Positions 33,733-43,866 of a DNA stretch of 64,000 nt are shown here, piece after piece (within the stretch, counting starts at the first letter, position 1; each line of letters opens with the position of its first letter). A program made the position numbers and the translations under genes. The notes below the pieces were generated by a model. The model saw only the letters and a program-made list of their open reading frames with translations. It had not been told where the DNA came from and ran no database searches. The stretch is from a virus: the IMG/VR virus record IMGVR_UViG_3300021579_000001, positions 27,323 to 91,322 of that record; one strand, written 5' to 3'.

Positions 33733-33850
33733 TTTTCTTTGCCTTTTTCTTCAACTTCTTGCCTTTAGGCGTGTCTTTTTCCCACTTCTTAGCCATCTCA
33801 GGGTCATTGGCGTACATCCATGCTCGCTGAGCGGCACTTTTAAACGGCAT
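33719..33850 (-). CDS. Tiny conserved phage protein (MPFKS-type, 43 aa)
   Basis: A 43-aa frame from ATG 33850. MPFKSAAQRAWMYANDPEMA then KKWEKDTP is the signature of a small family encoded in many phage genomes near head and tail genes. A lysine-rich tail follows. It overlaps the neighbouring starts by 11 and 14 nt, typical of the compact block. Function unknown. Confidence 0.8.
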   Translation of the reverse strand: MPFKSAAQRAWMYANDPEMAKKWEKDTPKGKKLKKKAKKNGRK

Positions 33851-34415
33851 TTCTAGGGTCCGTTGTTGGGGCAGGGGCGTATCTTTGGAACTGTGGGTCG
33901 TTTACAAGCTCTTCAGGGTTTACCTGGTTGCAGTCCACGGTAACAACTGTCCAACGGTAACCGAATGAACCTCTAGGAAGAACTCTAGTAGGAATAAACA
34001 CCTCACCACGATAGAGGATTCTGTCCTTAATGTGGTTATTTGCATCGCTTACTAGTGATGGCAAAAGGCGGTTAACATCTCCCACGTTTATCACTAGGCG
34101 CAGAGTATCAGTGACATAAAAACCGCGCTCGTTCATTACGTTAGTTGAACGAATAAACTGGGCCATTACTACAGGCATTTTGAAAGGTAACATCCATCGC
34201 CTACCTTGACCCACTACAGACGAAGAAACATCATAGATAGGGTCTACGATAGTGGAATAGTTTGCATCTAGGTATTCTTTTTGCCAACGAAACCAGTCAA
34301 CGTCTACCCCGACGGTACCACCAAGTTCTTCAGCGATACCTTCATAGATAGACTTTGACTCGTAATCCATCCCAAATCGGGAGTTACGGTCGCTTCCCTC
34401 TTTACCGCCACGCAT
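33840..34415 (-). CDS. Neck/head-tail connector-like protein
   Basis: A 191-aa protein. It has DYESKSIYEGIAEELGGTVGV, DPIYDVSSSVVGQGRRWML and DTLRLVINVGDVNRLLP, with a C-terminal RGSFGYRWTVVTVDCNQVN region. The beta-barrel pattern and position suggest a neck (gp13/gp14-like) or head completion protein. No enzyme motif. Assignment mainly by neighbourhood. Confidence 0.6.
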   Translation of the reverse strand: MRGGKEGSDRNSRFGMDYESKSIYEGIAEELGGTVGVDVDWFRWQKEYLDANYSTIVDPIYDVSSSVVGQGRRWMLPFKMPVVMAQFIRSTNVMNERGFYVTDTLRLVINVGDVNRLLPSLVSDANNHIKDRILYRGEVFIPTRVLPRGSFGYRWTVVTVDCNQVNPEELVNDPQFQRYAPAPTTDPRNAV

Positions 34416-34416
34416 T

Positions 34417-35895
34417 TTACTTGCTTTCTAATGCAGTAATTCGAGCTTCAAGAGCCGAGATTTGCTCAGCTTGTTTTCTAACGACTAACTGCAAAGCCGA
34501 TACATAGAACTCGTAGTTTACTGTTTCTGGCAAGTTTTCAGCATCATAAGAAACAAACCCATGAAGACCTGCATCATGAACATCCTCTGCGATAAAACCA
34601 GCATGCTTTGGGGCAGTGTCTGCCTCTTCGTTATAGTGGTACTGAACTGGCGCTACTGACAACACTTGCTCAGCTGTGTACCCAAGTGGTTCAATGTTTT
34701 TCTTGAATCTACGGCTAGAAGCTACGTAGCCTAAGCTATCAGGAGCAGTTGAGGAAGTTACATAAACTGAGCGGTAAGACGTCGTAAGCACATTGGTGTA
34801 TACGTTAGCCGCAAAGACATTCCCTGATGAGTTAGTTCCCAGAATTGCCGTACCGTTGTACCAAAAACCAGCAGAGCTAGAGGATACTTTAGCTTGATAC
34901 GAGGTACTTGCTCCGATGTTTGTTGAGTTACCTGATGTAGCATTGATGCTAAAGGTATACGTTGACGCTGTACCTATTTCGTTAGCGTCAATAATGACAC
35001 CTGTGCTGGCACCGTTATTAAATCTTGTAACTCCAGCAAAGGACTGAGATGCGTTTAGTTTGGCATATGCGGTATCAGTAAAGCTAAGAGTACCTGCGCT
35101 AAGAACAAGCGGGGCGCTAGCTGATACCACACCTGTTGCGCCTGTTGCACCTGTAGTTCCCTGAGGTCCAAGAGGGCCTTGTGCACCAGTAAGCCCAATG
35201 CTTCCAGCCGCACCTTGAGCACCAGTTGCACCTTGAGCACCAGCTCCAGTTGCTCCTTGGATACCTTGAGTTCCCTGAGCTCCGACTCCAGCTGCACCTT
35301 GCGCACCTGTTGCACCTTGTGCTCCTGAACCAGTCGTACCTTGTGCACCAGTTGCTCCTTGGGTAGCAATACCCAATCCTCCCTGAATGCCCTGTGAACC
35401 CTGGCCACCTTGGATACCTTGGATACCTTGAGCTTGAGCAAACCCAAATCCTTGAACTCCTTGGGTTCCCTGTGCACCCTGGGCAGCTGCAGTTCCAGCG
35501 ACACCCTGTGCTCCAGTAGACCCTTGAATTCCAGTAGAACCAGTAGTTCCAGTAGAACCTTGAGCACCAGTTGCTCCTTGAGCACCAGTAGTTCCTTGAG
35601 CCTGAGCAAAGCCAAATCCTTGAACACCTTGAGTTCCCTGGGCTCCAGTGGCACCTTGTGTTCCAGTGGTTCCTTGAGTTCCCTGAGGACCCTGTAGTCC
35701 TTGCAGACCCTGTATTCCTTGGATACCTTGAGCAGATTGGTACGGCAAAGCTGCCCAAAGGCTAGAGCCATTACCGATTTTAAACTTTAAAGTGTCTGTT
35801 TCAAAACCTAGTTCACCAGCTGCTAGCTGGGGGTTAGCTGTGGTCCAGTTGGCCGCAGTGTCTCTGCGGTGCTTAATGACTGATTGCGCGGGCAT
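34417..35895 (-). CDS. Collagen-like tail fibre with S74 self-cleaving chaperone
   Basis: A 492-aa protein. The N-terminal adhesin-like domain ([28 protein letters not shown]) is typical of phage fibres. Residues about 60-255 are Gly-x-y triplets (GTQG, GAQG), a collagen-like trimeric shaft. A beta domain and the C-terminal S74 intramolecular chaperone follow: [12 protein letters not shown] with the cleavage Ser, [13 protein letters not shown], then coiled-coil [14 protein letters not shown]. It trimerises and self-processes to give a mature fibre. Ribosome-binding site GGAGG. Confidence 0.9.
   Translation of the reverse strand: MPAQSVIKHRRDTAANWTTANPQLAAGELGFETDTLKFKIGNGSSLWAALPYQSAQGIQGIQGLQGLQGPQGTQGTTGTQGATGAQGTQGVQGFGFAQAQGTTGAQGATGAQGSTGTTGSTGIQGSTGAQGVAGTAAAQGAQGTQGVQGFGFAQAQGIQGIQGGQGSQGIQGGLGIATQGATGAQGTTGSGAQGATGAQGAAGVGAQGTQGIQGATGAGAQGATGAQGAAGSIGLTGAQGPLGPQGTTGATGATGVVSASAPLVLSAGTLSFTDTAYAKLNASQSFAGVTRFNNGASTGVIIDANEIGTASTYTFSINATSGNSTNIGASTSYQAKVSSSSAGFWYNGTAILGTNSSGNVFAANVYTNVLTTSYRSVYVTSSTAPDSLGYVASSRRFKKNIEPLGYTAEQVLSVAPVQYHYNEEADTAPKHAGFIAEDVHDAGLHGFVSYDAENLPETVNYEFYVSALQLVVRKQAEQISALEARITALESK
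35110..35735 (-). repeat. Collagen-like triplet repeats (fibre 1)
   Basis: Tandem 9-bp-type units encoding Gly-x-y (GAQ, GTT, GTQ) make up the fibre shaft. The unit series also generates large spurious frames on both strands. Such arrays are prone to unequal recombination. Confidence 0.85.
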
Positions 35896-35961
35896 AAAAC
35901 CTCCATAAGTCTTCCATACTATTGTGGCGTATTACTAGTCGCATTACTTGCTAAGTAGAAA

Positions 35962-35989
35962 GTACCGCCCTCCAAGTGGAGGGCGGTAC
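35962..35989. terminator. Perfect GC-rich hairpin between divergent genes
   Basis: Arms of 13 bp (35962-35974, 35977-35989) around a 2-nt centre. On the minus strand it is followed by TTTCTACTT, on the plus strand by no U-tract. It lies between the divergent fibre gene and the plus-strand cassette, and may stop antisense transcription that has run through the cassette. Confidence 0.6.
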
Positions 35990-36046
35990 CGTACCTTGTC
36001 GGGTATTTTGTTCCTACCTGCACTGCGAGGTAAGTCTTTTGGGAGC

Positions 36047-36075
36047 TTGTCAGCTATCATTGCCTTAGCTATAAT
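36047..36075 (+). promoter_or_regulatory. Sigma70-type promoter of the plus-strand cassette (leaderless)
   Basis: TTGTCA (36047-36052), 17-bp spacer, TATAAT (36070-36075). Transcription would start about seven bases downstream, at the A of the ATG at 36082. No ribosome-binding site is visible, so the mRNA is probably leaderless, which is common in Actinobacteria. Confidence 0.75.
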
Positions 36076-36081
36076 TGTACA

Positions 36082-37095
36082 ATGAACAACTTAGTGCAAA
36101 CAGCTGTAAGTCTTGGTGGCAGACTAGCTCCAATCGTAATTCCTAATGGATTGACTTCTGGAACAGGATTGATGAACCCATCCGTGTTCGTAACCAATGA
36201 CGGCAAGATTTTAGTTAATCTACGACATGTAAACTATACCCTGTATCACTCAGAAAATACTCAAAAGTTTCCAAGCAGGTGGGGACCATTAGCGTACCTT
36301 CACCCAGAACAAGACCTTACTTTGCGAACCATTAACTACCTAGTTGAACTATCGCCTTCCTTTGAGGTTAAGAACTACTCGCAAATTGACACCTCTAAGC
36401 TCGATAAGCCTCCTATTTGGGAGTTTGCAGGGGAAGAAGACTGCAGGCTAATTGAGTGGGACAATGACCTATACATTATTGGTGTTCGTAGGGATACCAC
36501 TGACAATGGTCAAGGCCGTATGGAGTTGAGCAAGCTAAACGTTACTGACGACTTTGTAGTAACCGAAGTGTCTCGAGAACGCATCCCTGCTCCAGGAGAC
36601 GACTCCTCATACTGCGAGAAAAACTGGATGCCTATTCTTGACGCTCCTTTCCGCTTTGTGAAGTGGACTTCTCCCACAGAGGTAGTTGAGGCAAAAGTTA
36701 TCAGCGAGGGTGCAGTTGAGTGCCATCAAGTATCTCTGCAGCATGGCGTCACCACTAACGTGGACCAACGAGGCGGCTCGCACGTAGTCCCATGGGGGGA
36801 CTATTACATTGCGCTTACTCATGAGGTAAACCTGTTTAATAACTACCTTGGTCAAAAAGACGGGGTGTATCGACACAGGCTAGCCGTATGGAACAGAGAG
36901 TTTGTGTTGGTTGGGCTAACCCCAACACCGTTTAGTTTCCTAGAAGCGGAAATCGAGTTTGCATGTGGCGCAGCCAAGTTCGGAGAAGACCTTTTAGTCA
37001 CTTTTGGGTTCCAAGATAACGCTGCGTACATCCTTCAACTTCCAAATGAACTAGTTGAAACCATGATTGAGGAAGCCCTTTCGTATGGTAAATAA
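36082..37095 (+). CDS. Beta-propeller glycoside hydrolase/phosphorylase-like protein (GH130-like)
   Basis: A 337-aa protein. Repeated blade motifs: NPSVFVTNDGKILVNLRH (N-terminal), EFAGEEDCRLIEWDNDLYIIGVRR, SYCEKNWMPI, RGGSHVVPWGDYYIALTHEV and FACGAAKFGEDLLVTFGF. The E-D-x-R and G-G-S/T patterns fit five-bladed GH130-like propellers that act on mannosides. It lacks a signal peptide, so it acts inside the host. It is read from the opposite strand to all surrounding tail genes and has its own promoter. It may remodel a sugar of the fibre or the host; precise substrate unknown. Confidence 0.7.
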   Translation: MNNLVQTAVSLGGRLAPIVIPNGLTSGTGLMNPSVFVTNDGKILVNLRHVNYTLYHSENTQKFPSRWGPLAYLHPEQDLTLRTINYLVELSPSFEVKNYSQIDTSKLDKPPIWEFAGEEDCRLIEWDNDLYIIGVRRDTTDNGQGRMELSKLNVTDDFVVTEVSRERIPAPGDDSSYCEKNWMPILDAPFRFVKWTSPTEVVEAKVISEGAVECHQVSLQHGVTTNVDQRGGSHVVPWGDYYIALTHEVNLFNNYLGQKDGVYRHRLAVWNREFVLVGLTPTPFSFLEAEIEFACGAAKFGEDLLVTFGFQDNAAYILQLPNELVETMIEEALSYGK

Positions 37096-38365
37096 CATCA
37101 ACCAACTTATAGTTGACTTATCAACAGACTCTCTGAGCCCACAAAAGAACCTGGTTTTGGGTATTGAGTACGAGAACTTGGGGCAACTGGCATCTGCTAT
37201 CTCCTTTTACCTTCGAGCAGCAGAGTACGGGTACCACTCAGAACCTTTAGTGGTCTATAGCGCCCTACTCAGGGCTTCTACCTGTTTTGAGAAACAGCAA
37301 CATAGAGCACACACCGTTAGCAACTTGCGACTTCAGGCTATGGCGTATCTTCCCACTCGACCTGAGGCGTATTTCCACATGTCTAAGTTTTACGAGCAGC
37401 AAGCTGATTGGCAAGAATCGTACAGCTTTGCAATAGTAGGTAAAAACTTTTCCCTAGAGGCTACCCCGCTACCTGTGTTTGTAGACTACCACGGGGAGTT
37501 CTGTTTAGACTTTCAGCAAGCAGTAGCCGCGTGGTGGATTGGGCGTGAAGAAGAATCCCTTCAACTTTTGAACTATCTATCTACTCTAGACCTTCCAGAA
37601 GTGTACCGAGTTGCGGTAGACAGCAACCTGGCTAAGCTACAGACAAAGAAGCCTTTGCATGAAGAGCTCGCTGAACGGTCAAGTACTTTCCGAGGCTTGC
37701 TAAAAACCAAAGTGTGCAAAGATGCAAACTACATTCGCATGGGCAGCCAACATGACGGAGGGTACATTTACGTCAACGATTTCTCTAAATCTGACTACGT
37801 GCTTTCTTTTGGTGTGGATAAGAACGTTGACTGGGAGCTTGATGCCAGTAAGTTTGGTTGCCACATTGACATGTACGATTATTCGGTAGATGGTCCACCA
37901 GTAGAAGTTCCGAACTCCAAGTTCTACAAAAAAATGATTGGACCAGAGTTTGAGCAAGTAAGCCTAGAACAGGCAGCGTCTAAGTCCAAAAAAGACCTAA
38001 TCCTAAAAATGGACATTGAAGGTAGCGAGTGGGCAGTTCTTGCTCAAGCGTCTACCGAAGTCCTCAGCAAATTCCGACAAATAAACATTGAGTTTCACGA
38101 CGCTTACATGCTAGAAAATGAGCTGTTTTACTCTACAGCCATTTCAGCACTAGAAAATCTACGAAAAACCCATACCCCAGTACTAGTGCACGCAAATAAC
38201 AACATCCCACTTATGGTTATCGGTAGCGCCCCATTGCCACCAGTATTCGAAGTGCTGTTTCTGCGTAACTCTAGTTATGAGCTTGAAGAGCCAGTTGACC
38301 AGTTTGCAGGGCTATTGACTCGAAACGACACTACTATTCCTGAAGTTTCTTTGTCGTTCCCTTAA
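37085..38365 (+). CDS. TPR-containing FkbM-like methyltransferase
   Basis: A 426-aa protein started at ATG 37085 (GAGGAAG nine bases upstream); a TTG at 37067 is an alternative. The N-terminal about 190 residues are TPR-like helices (SAISFYLRAAEYGYHSEPL...). The C-terminal half is an FkbM-type Rossmann methyltransferase: RMGSQHDGGYIYVND, YVLSFGVDKNVDWELDASKFG, LILKMDIEGSEWAVL and FRQINIEFHD. FkbM enzymes O-methylate sugars. It is coupled to the propeller gene (11-nt overlap), so the two probably act on the same glycan. It ends 3 bp before the convergent fibre gene. Confidence 0.8.
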   Translation: MVNNINQLIVDLSTDSLSPQKNLVLGIEYENLGQLASAISFYLRAAEYGYHSEPLVVYSALLRASTCFEKQQHRAHTVSNLRLQAMAYLPTRPEAYFHMSKFYEQQADWQESYSFAIVGKNFSLEATPLPVFVDYHGEFCLDFQQAVAAWWIGREEESLQLLNYLSTLDLPEVYRVAVDSNLAKLQTKKPLHEELAERSSTFRGLLKTKVCKDANYIRMGSQHDGGYIYVNDFSKSDYVLSFGVDKNVDWELDASKFGCHIDMYDYSVDGPPVEVPNSKFYKKMIGPEFEQVSLEQAASKSKKDLILKMDIEGSEWAVLAQASTEVLSKFRQINIEFHDAYMLENELFYSTAISALENLRKTHTPVLVHANNNIPLMVIGSAPLPPVFEVLFLRNSSYELEEPVDQFAGLLTRNDTTIPEVSLSFP

Positions 38366-38368
38366 CTA

Positions 38369-40558
38369 CTATGCCCAACCACCCACAGATACTGCCGAGG
38401 CATTTCCTATCTGTGTCAGAGTCATGTAGTTACCTGCGTCTAAGGTTACAGTTCCACCAGTTAAAGTAGCTGCAAATTGGTACGAAGGGGCGATAGTTCC
38501 ACCGCTGCTAATAGTTACCATTCCCTTTCCCATAACGATGTAGGTTCTTGGGTTAGCGGCAGATGTCGGAGAAACAGCGATTGAAGTTGCGGTTCCTGTT
38601 GAGGTGTACCAGTATTGACTTGATGCACCACCTACGGAGTTTGCTCCAGTGCCAAAAAAGGTAAAATTTCCAGCCAGGTTTCCCGCTCCTTGAATGTTAA
38701 AGTTCAATACAGAACCAACGGTAGAGCCTGATACCGCTACTTTGAAATAAATTTCATAAAGGTAAGTTCCAGCCTGAAGAGAGATAGTATCACGAGCTGC
38801 TGGGAATATCGCATAGTTGGTGTTTAGGGTAATGCCTGAAGTACCCACTCCTGAGGTTATGGAAAGAGCAGGAATTACCGAGCGTCCTTGACCACCAGAA
38901 TCTCCCGTGGCGTAGAACACGGGGTTTTGATACTCTATCACACCGTTAGTTGGGATAGTCATCAAGCTTGCTTGGGTAGTAAACTTTATCGGGGCTAATG
39001 TAGTGGAACCAGTAGCCAATACCAACCCAGAACTCAGGGTTCCTCCAGAGAACGTTGCTCCAGAAATTCCTTGAATGCCTTGAGCTCCAGCGGTACCTGT
39101 GGCACCTTGCGCTCCATCTAGACCTGAGGTACCTGTTGCTCCCTGAATACCAGTTGCACCTTGTGTGCCCGTGGCTCCTTGCGCACCAGACCCAGTAACA
39201 CCTTGAACTCCTTGAGTACCTTGAGTACCTTGAGGCCCAGTTGAGCCTGTCGCTCCTTGAGCACCTGACCCAGTAACACCTTGGATACCTTGGATGCCCT
39301 GCACACCTTGCGACCCATTGGTACCATTAATGCCGCTAATTCCTTGAACTCCCTGAGTTCCAGCTCCTGTTGTTCCTTGGGCACCCGTACCTCCCTGAAT
39401 ACCTTGGATACCTTGTGTACCCTGCACTCCTTGGATACCTGTTGCTCCAGTCGTTCCTTGTGCCCCTGTTGCACCAGTGGTGCCTTGAGCGCCAGTTGCT
39501 CCTTGAATACCTGTGGTTCCCGTGTTACCAGTGATTCCTTGAACACCTTGGATACCCTGTATTCCTGTCGCACCTTGCGTTCCTGCACCAGTAGCCCCCT
39601 GAGCTCCAGTCGCACCTTGGGTACCCGTGGCTCCTTGGATACCAGTAGTCCCCGTAGCCCCAGTGAGTCCCTGTATTCCCTGAATACCAGTAAACCCTTG
39701 GGTACCTGTAGCCCCCTGAGAACCCTGCGCCCCAGAGGTTCCAGAAACTCCTTGAATACCTTGGATACCTTGAACGCCCTGAACACCTTGAGTTCCTTGG
39801 ACACCTTGAGTACCAGTAACTGATTTGTTCTTCCAAAGGTTAGTTGCGCTTTCCCAAACCACAGCTTGACCATCAGTAGGAGAAGAAATGGCGACGTTAT
39901 GGAGTTCGTCCAGTTCGTACCCGTTCTGGATTTTGACCAGGATTTCTCCATTTACAGGGTTAGAGCGAGTGACCACACCGACATAAACAAGGTGATTAGG
40001 TGCAGAAGGCTTATTAGCCAAACCAAACACCAAACCACCAGCAGTAGTAGGAGAAAGAAAAACAGGGTCACCAGCACTAGCCATAGACGTGTCAACATTG
40101 GATAAAAGACCATCAGTTACCACGTAACCTTTACCATTAGTAGCCAAGTCCTGCTCAAGAAGGCCTAAAGTTCTCGAAGAGGTAGCCTCAGTGTTTGCTT
40201 TAGCCAGCCTAACCAGCACGTTTGTTCCGTCAGCACCGTAAGTGTAGACTGCTTGAGCTTTAGTAACGGCAGCTCCAGTGTCGTTTTTAACGTAAGTGTG
40301 CAACCGTTCAATGACTGAAATGTTATCTTGCCAAGAAGCGTCGAAGCTAGTAGTAGAGTTCTTTGTTAGAATCTGTCCAGCAGTACCGCCAGTAGGAAGG
40401 GACGTTCCTTGGTAAGGAAGTCCTGACCAAACGGTAACTCCGTCACCCAACTTGAACTTAGACGTATCACTTTCAAACCCAAGTTCACCTGCAGCAAGGA
40501 TAGGGTCAACTGAAAGCCACGCAGCTTGGGTGCCTCTTTTATGCGAAAAAGTAATCAA
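38369..40558 (-). CDS. Collagen-like tail fibre 2
   Basis: A 729-aa protein. The N-terminal domain ([35 protein letters not shown]) is a paralogue of the fibre 1 start. A beta domain (about 75-235) precedes a long collagen-like shaft (about 250-500). The C-terminal domain has [20 protein letters not shown] and ends AVSVGGWA, a jelly-roll/C1q-like tip shared with fibre 3. It likely forms a trimeric receptor-binding fibre. Confidence 0.85.
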   Translation of the reverse strand: MITFSHKRGTQAAWLSVDPILAAGELGFESDTSKFKLGDGVTVWSGLPYQGTSLPTGGTAGQILTKNSTTSFDASWQDNISVIERLHTYVKNDTGAAVTKAQAVYTYGADGTNVLVRLAKANTEATSSRTLGLLEQDLATNGKGYVVTDGLLSNVDTSMASAGDPVFLSPTTAGGLVFGLANKPSAPNHLVYVGVVTRSNPVNGEILVKIQNGYELDELHNVAISSPTDGQAVVWESATNLWKNKSVTGTQGVQGTQGVQGVQGIQGIQGVSGTSGAQGSQGATGTQGFTGIQGIQGLTGATGTTGIQGATGTQGATGAQGATGAGTQGATGIQGIQGVQGITGNTGTTGIQGATGAQGTTGATGAQGTTGATGIQGVQGTQGIQGIQGGTGAQGTTGAGTQGVQGISGINGTNGSQGVQGIQGIQGVTGSGAQGATGSTGPQGTQGTQGVQGVTGSGAQGATGTQGATGIQGATGTSGLDGAQGATGTAGAQGIQGISGATFSGGTLSSGLVLATGSTTLAPIKFTTQASLMTIPTNGVIEYQNPVFYATGDSGGQGRSVIPALSITSGVGTSGITLNTNYAIFPAARDTISLQAGTYLYEIYFKVAVSGSTVGSVLNFNIQGAGNLAGNFTFFGTGANSVGGASSQYWYTSTGTATSIAVSPTSAANPRTYIVMGKGMVTISSGGTIAPSYQFAATLTGGTVTLDAGNYMTLTQIGNASAVSVGGWA
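39060..39820 (-). repeat. Collagen-like triplet repeats (fibre 2)
   Basis: Long run of Gly-x-y codons (GIQG, GATG, GTQG). Repeat units recur with near-identical DNA, a likely site of length variation by slippage or recombination with the other two arrays. Confidence 0.85.
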
Positions 40559-40589
40559 AGTATTGTGCCAATCAAATAACTGCTAGTTG

Positions 40590-42749
40590 CTAAGCCCAAG
40601 CACCTGTTGAAGCGGTTGTGCCTGAGTTGGACAATGGGGTGATGACCAAAAAGTTTTCGGCGTAAAGGTTAGCAACTCCTGATGTGAGAGCCGCGCTCCA
40701 TTGGATAGACGGAATAATTGTTCCAGCGGTTGTGATGCGTAGAACGCCTTGCCCGCTGGTGATGTAGTTTCGAGCTGTTGAAGCCGTGGTGCTGGTGATG
40801 GTCAACGCTAAAGCGATGCTTTGAGCAGTTGATTGGGAGATGTTAGCCGCGCCCAAGTTGCCCGCGCCCGCAAATGAGTTCACTGTGTAGCTGGCCGTTC
40901 CCACAGCTGTGCCACCGCCACGCATTGAGAGCTGCATCGAAGCTGAAACTGCCGATGTTGCGACGCTTGCTTCAATCGCAAACTCGAACCGATACGTGCC
41001 GATAGGCAGCGTGATGGTGTCGTTAGCTGCTGGAAAGATTGGGTAGTTTGTTGCTGTTGCAATTCCTGGCGCAGTTCCCAGCCCCGAAGTGAAAAGTGGT
41101 GTAGCCAATGGCGCACGACCAAGTTGGTTATTAACTGTCAGCGCAAGCACTTGACCGTTGAACTCTACTGCACCTGCGCTAGGTGGTGATGCAGACAACG
41201 TTCCAGCGGTGAAGTTGATTTGACCAAATGAACCATTTTGAGTTGCGGTAATAATGTTTGGGATTGACAAAGTTCCCGTTGCGTTTATGCTCGCGGTTGC
41301 TGATGCCGCACCAATCGACCACCATTCTTGCAAAGCAAACGGGCCTGTGTTGCCGTTGTCGTTTGTGCCGTTGATTTTGATTGCTGGGCCTGTTGCAGCA
41401 ACCTGTTCGCCACCAGCAATGAGACCAACAGTGAAAGTTGGAGCATTTGCGAAAGTGCAAGTGCCAGTATTTGACACTTTGAAGAAGCTCACGCCAGCGC
41501 TGTTTTGCACGTCAAATACGTTGGCCGTTTGCGAGGCCGCGGCTTTGAGAACAACAGGAACGGTCGTGGCGTTTTGCGCGACGATGGTTTGTGTTGCTGA
41601 TGGTGTGAGAGATACACCGCCACCAGTGCCGTTAGAAGCTGCAGTGATACGGCCTTGAGCGTCAACAGTCAAGTTAGTGTTTGTATAACTGCCTGCTGTG
41701 ACTGCCGTGTTAGCCAACCCCAAAACAGCCGAAGTAGACGTACCACTATTAGTGATTGGTGCAGAGACTGACAGAACACCCGAAGGACCTGTTGCTCCTT
41801 GGATACCCGAGGTACCTGTGCTACCAAGAATACCTTGAATACCTTGGGTACCTTGAGCTCCGACTCCAGTGGAACCTTGAGTGCCAGTGGCACCTTGGAT
41901 ACCTGTGGTTCCTTGAACTCCTTGAGCTCCCGTGACACCTTGGGCACCAGTCGCACCTTGAAGTCCTGTGAGCCCAGTAACTCCTTGGACTCCTTGTATG
42001 CCAGTACTGCCGATAGTTCCTTGAATACCTTGTGCACCAATTGCACCTTGGATACCTTGAGCGCCAGTTGGCCCAATGTCTCCATTTCTAGCAAAAGTTA
42101 TGCTTACTGGGAGTAAGTTGTCAAAAGTAGTGGCTGGACCAGATACGTACGCAATAGGTACTTCAAAGTAAGTGTCATGGTGATAGTGGTTACCTACTAT
42201 AGAAAAGTAGGCAAAGTTATTTGGATTACCGTTAGCAGATAGTTTAAATGTGCCCTTGATAGGTGAGCTACTGTCGTCAATGGTAGTAAGAAACGCTGAG
42301 ACGTCAACTCCAGAGCTATCGTAGTATGAAATAAACAACTGAGTTGATGACGGTAACGCTGCGTCAAACTTTAAGTTACCCAAACCTGGGTTAGAGTCGA
42401 CGGTGTCCGTTAAAAAATTATAGGAAAATGTAGCCCCACCAAAGTTTCCCGTAGTTCCCTGAGACCCTGTGGTTCCTTGCACACCTTGAGTTCCTGTTGC
42501 ACCTTGGGTTCCTGTTGCACCTTGGGCACCAGTGATGCCTTGTGCACCAGTAGTTCCTTGAGCACCAAGAGTTCCCTGAACACCTTGAATACCCTGAGGT
42601 CCTCTTTGGTTAGGTACACCTGGTAGCAAAGAAATGTCAATAGCAGGATAGCCTGGGCTACTAGGGTTTGGAGAAGTTCCTAAAAGCGAGACATCTACTG
42701 CAGGATTTTGCGGTACGCTATCTGGCGGTGTTGATGGGTTTACACTCAT
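40590..42749 (-). CDS. Collagen-like tail fibre 3 with atypical tip domain
   Basis: A 719-aa protein. A Pro-rich start ([15 protein letters not shown]) is followed by a collagen block (42450-42610), a beta domain with [16 protein letters not shown], a second collagen block and a long Ala/Thr-rich tip ending TASTGAWA. The tip matches fibre 2 ([20 protein letters not shown]). The 3' part (about 40600-41680) has noticeably more GC-rich codons than its surroundings, suggesting recent acquisition of a receptor-binding tip. It starts by ATGA overlap with the connector gene. Confidence 0.85.
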   Translation of the reverse strand: MSVNPSTPPDSVPQNPAVDVSLLGTSPNPSSPGYPAIDISLLPGVPNQRGPQGIQGVQGTLGAQGTTGAQGITGAQGATGTQGATGTQGVQGTTGSQGTTGNFGGATFSYNFLTDTVDSNPGLGNLKFDAALPSSTQLFISYYDSSGVDVSAFLTTIDDSSSPIKGTFKLSANGNPNNFAYFSIVGNHYHHDTYFEVPIAYVSGPATTFDNLLPVSITFARNGDIGPTGAQGIQGAIGAQGIQGTIGSTGIQGVQGVTGLTGLQGATGAQGVTGAQGVQGTTGIQGATGTQGSTGVGAQGTQGIQGILGSTGTSGIQGATGPSGVLSVSAPITNSGTSTSAVLGLANTAVTAGSYTNTNLTVDAQGRITAASNGTGGGVSLTPSATQTIVAQNATTVPVVLKAAASQTANVFDVQNSAGVSFFKVSNTGTCTFANAPTFTVGLIAGGEQVAATGPAIKINGTNDNGNTGPFALQEWWSIGAASATASINATGTLSIPNIITATQNGSFGQINFTAGTLSASPPSAGAVEFNGQVLALTVNNQLGRAPLATPLFTSGLGTAPGIATATNYPIFPAANDTITLPIGTYRFEFAIEASVATSAVSASMQLSMRGGGTAVGTASYTVNSFAGAGNLGAANISQSTAQSIALALTITSTTASTARNYITSGQGVLRITTAGTIIPSIQWSAALTSGVANLYAENFLVITPLSNSGTTASTGAWA
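41775..42615 (-). repeat. Two collagen-like repeat blocks (fibre 3)
   Basis: Gly-x-y repeat DNA occurs at about 41775-42085 and 42450-42610, separated by a non-collagen beta domain. Repeat units resemble those in fibres 1 and 2, so inter-gene recombination is possible. Confidence 0.8.
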
Positions 42750-43804
42750 AGGATTACTTCGCTAACTCTAGTAGTGTAAAAGTCTGAACCAGCAATCTCT
42801 ACTTGTGCGCTAGTGTTAGGGTCAACAGATGATAGCGATAGGTAAGTGCGACCAGCCAAACGCAAAGTTTGGTCAGCGGTCAAAGAGACCGTGGCAGTGT
42901 AGGTACCGTTCCCATGGTCCAAAACGGACATACTAATATTTTGAACGACCAGTACACTGCCACGCTGATTAAGCAAGTTGCATAGGAAGGTGAATCCTGT
43001 GTATGCACCGCTAAATGTGATTGTGTCAGTCCATGCTCTACCTTGGTAGGCAGTGAACTGAGGGACGGTAGTAGGCCATGCTGGTGGCTTATCTCCGTAA
43101 GTAGGTAGCTGGTCGTGAACGCGCAACGGATACGAGCGGTCGTCCACTTCTTGAGGCTTATAGACAGGAACGTATCTTCCCGTAGATTTTGCGATACGTC
43201 TAACAGTAAACGTATCAATTTTGTACATGCCTATACCGAGCTGAACACATAGCTCTTTGTACTGGGCTTGTCGTTGCTGTACCATTTCCATCAACTGGCG
43301 GTAACGTTCCGAGCGAGGAATGCTCACGCCATCAGGTGCAGCAATGTCGATGTCAAACGAGGCATCAGTAGCAAGGGTGTATAGGGCCAGAGAAGTAGCG
43401 TAAATGGCCACAGGGTACTCTTCAATGGTCGGTAGAGTATCCCCCGTCAAGTTCTGCCCTAAAGAGTTTACGTGCCCTGCAGAGTGCTGTGAGACAGCGT
43501 CTGTGACTAGGCTAGATAGCTCAGTACCTGTGAAATAACGGTAGTATGTTCCAGTAACGGTGATTTCAGCACCATCAGCAGGAACGGTAGTCAGAGTCAA
43601 GATTCCTGTGGACTCTTCGATGTAGGAAGTGTTGCTAACGTCTACGCCATCTTTTTTGACGATAACTGTCTGTGCGTCAATAGGAGAGTAGTGCAACTCA
43701 AAACGGTTAGTGGTACCATCAGCAACAAACTGCTCAATAAAGGCTTTGCCGAGGTCACCAAGTTCTAGCCGAACACGGCTAACCAAACTAGAAATCGTTG
43801 CCAC
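42746..43804 (-). CDS. Head-tail connector/virion structural protein
   Basis: A 352-aa protein starting at GTG 43804 with GGAGG upstream. The N-terminal half ([32 protein letters not shown]...) resembles a head-proximal adaptor with [14 protein letters not shown]. The C-terminal about 100 residues form a beta domain ([17 protein letters not shown]) like fibre-attachment modules. It precedes the fibre genes and follows the capsid genes, so it may join fibre or neck parts to the head. Confidence 0.6.
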   Translation of the reverse strand: MATISSLVSRVRLELGDLGKAFIEQFVADGTTNRFELHYSPIDAQTVIVKKDGVDVSNTSYIEESTGILTLTTVPADGAEITVTGTYYRYFTGTELSSLVTDAVSQHSAGHVNSLGQNLTGDTLPTIEEYPVAIYATSLALYTLATDASFDIDIAAPDGVSIPRSERYRQLMEMVQQRQAQYKELCVQLGIGMYKIDTFTVRRIAKSTGRYVPVYKPQEVDDRSYPLRVHDQLPTYGDKPPAWPTTVPQFTAYQGRAWTDTITFSGAYTGFTFLCNLLNQRGSVLVVQNISMSVLDHGNGTYTATVSLTADQTLRLAGRTYLSLSSVDPNTSAQVEIAGSDFYTTRVSEVIL

Positions 43805-43866
43805 GAATCCTCCAAAATATTTATACTTCTATAATCCCTGATAATGGGTCAAAATACAGGGCAAAC

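Noticed and set aside
35055-35771. Long alternative frames on both strands over the collagen-like repeats (also at 39118-39951, 39281-39823, 41669-42116)
   Set aside because: They are periodicity shadows of Gly-x-y codons, with no ribosome-binding sites and implausible Leu/Lys or Ser/Cys repeats.
35110-42615. Repeat arrays considered as CRISPR
   Set aside because: The units are coding Gly-x-y triplets without spacer structure, and no cas genes occur; the Cas4-like nuclease is a phage recombination enzyme.
43805-43866. TTGACC and TATA-rich boxes as a promoter for the connector-fibre block
   Set aside because: The element spacing does not fit (13 or 21 bp), so I do not list it as a promoter, though some promoter here is likely.
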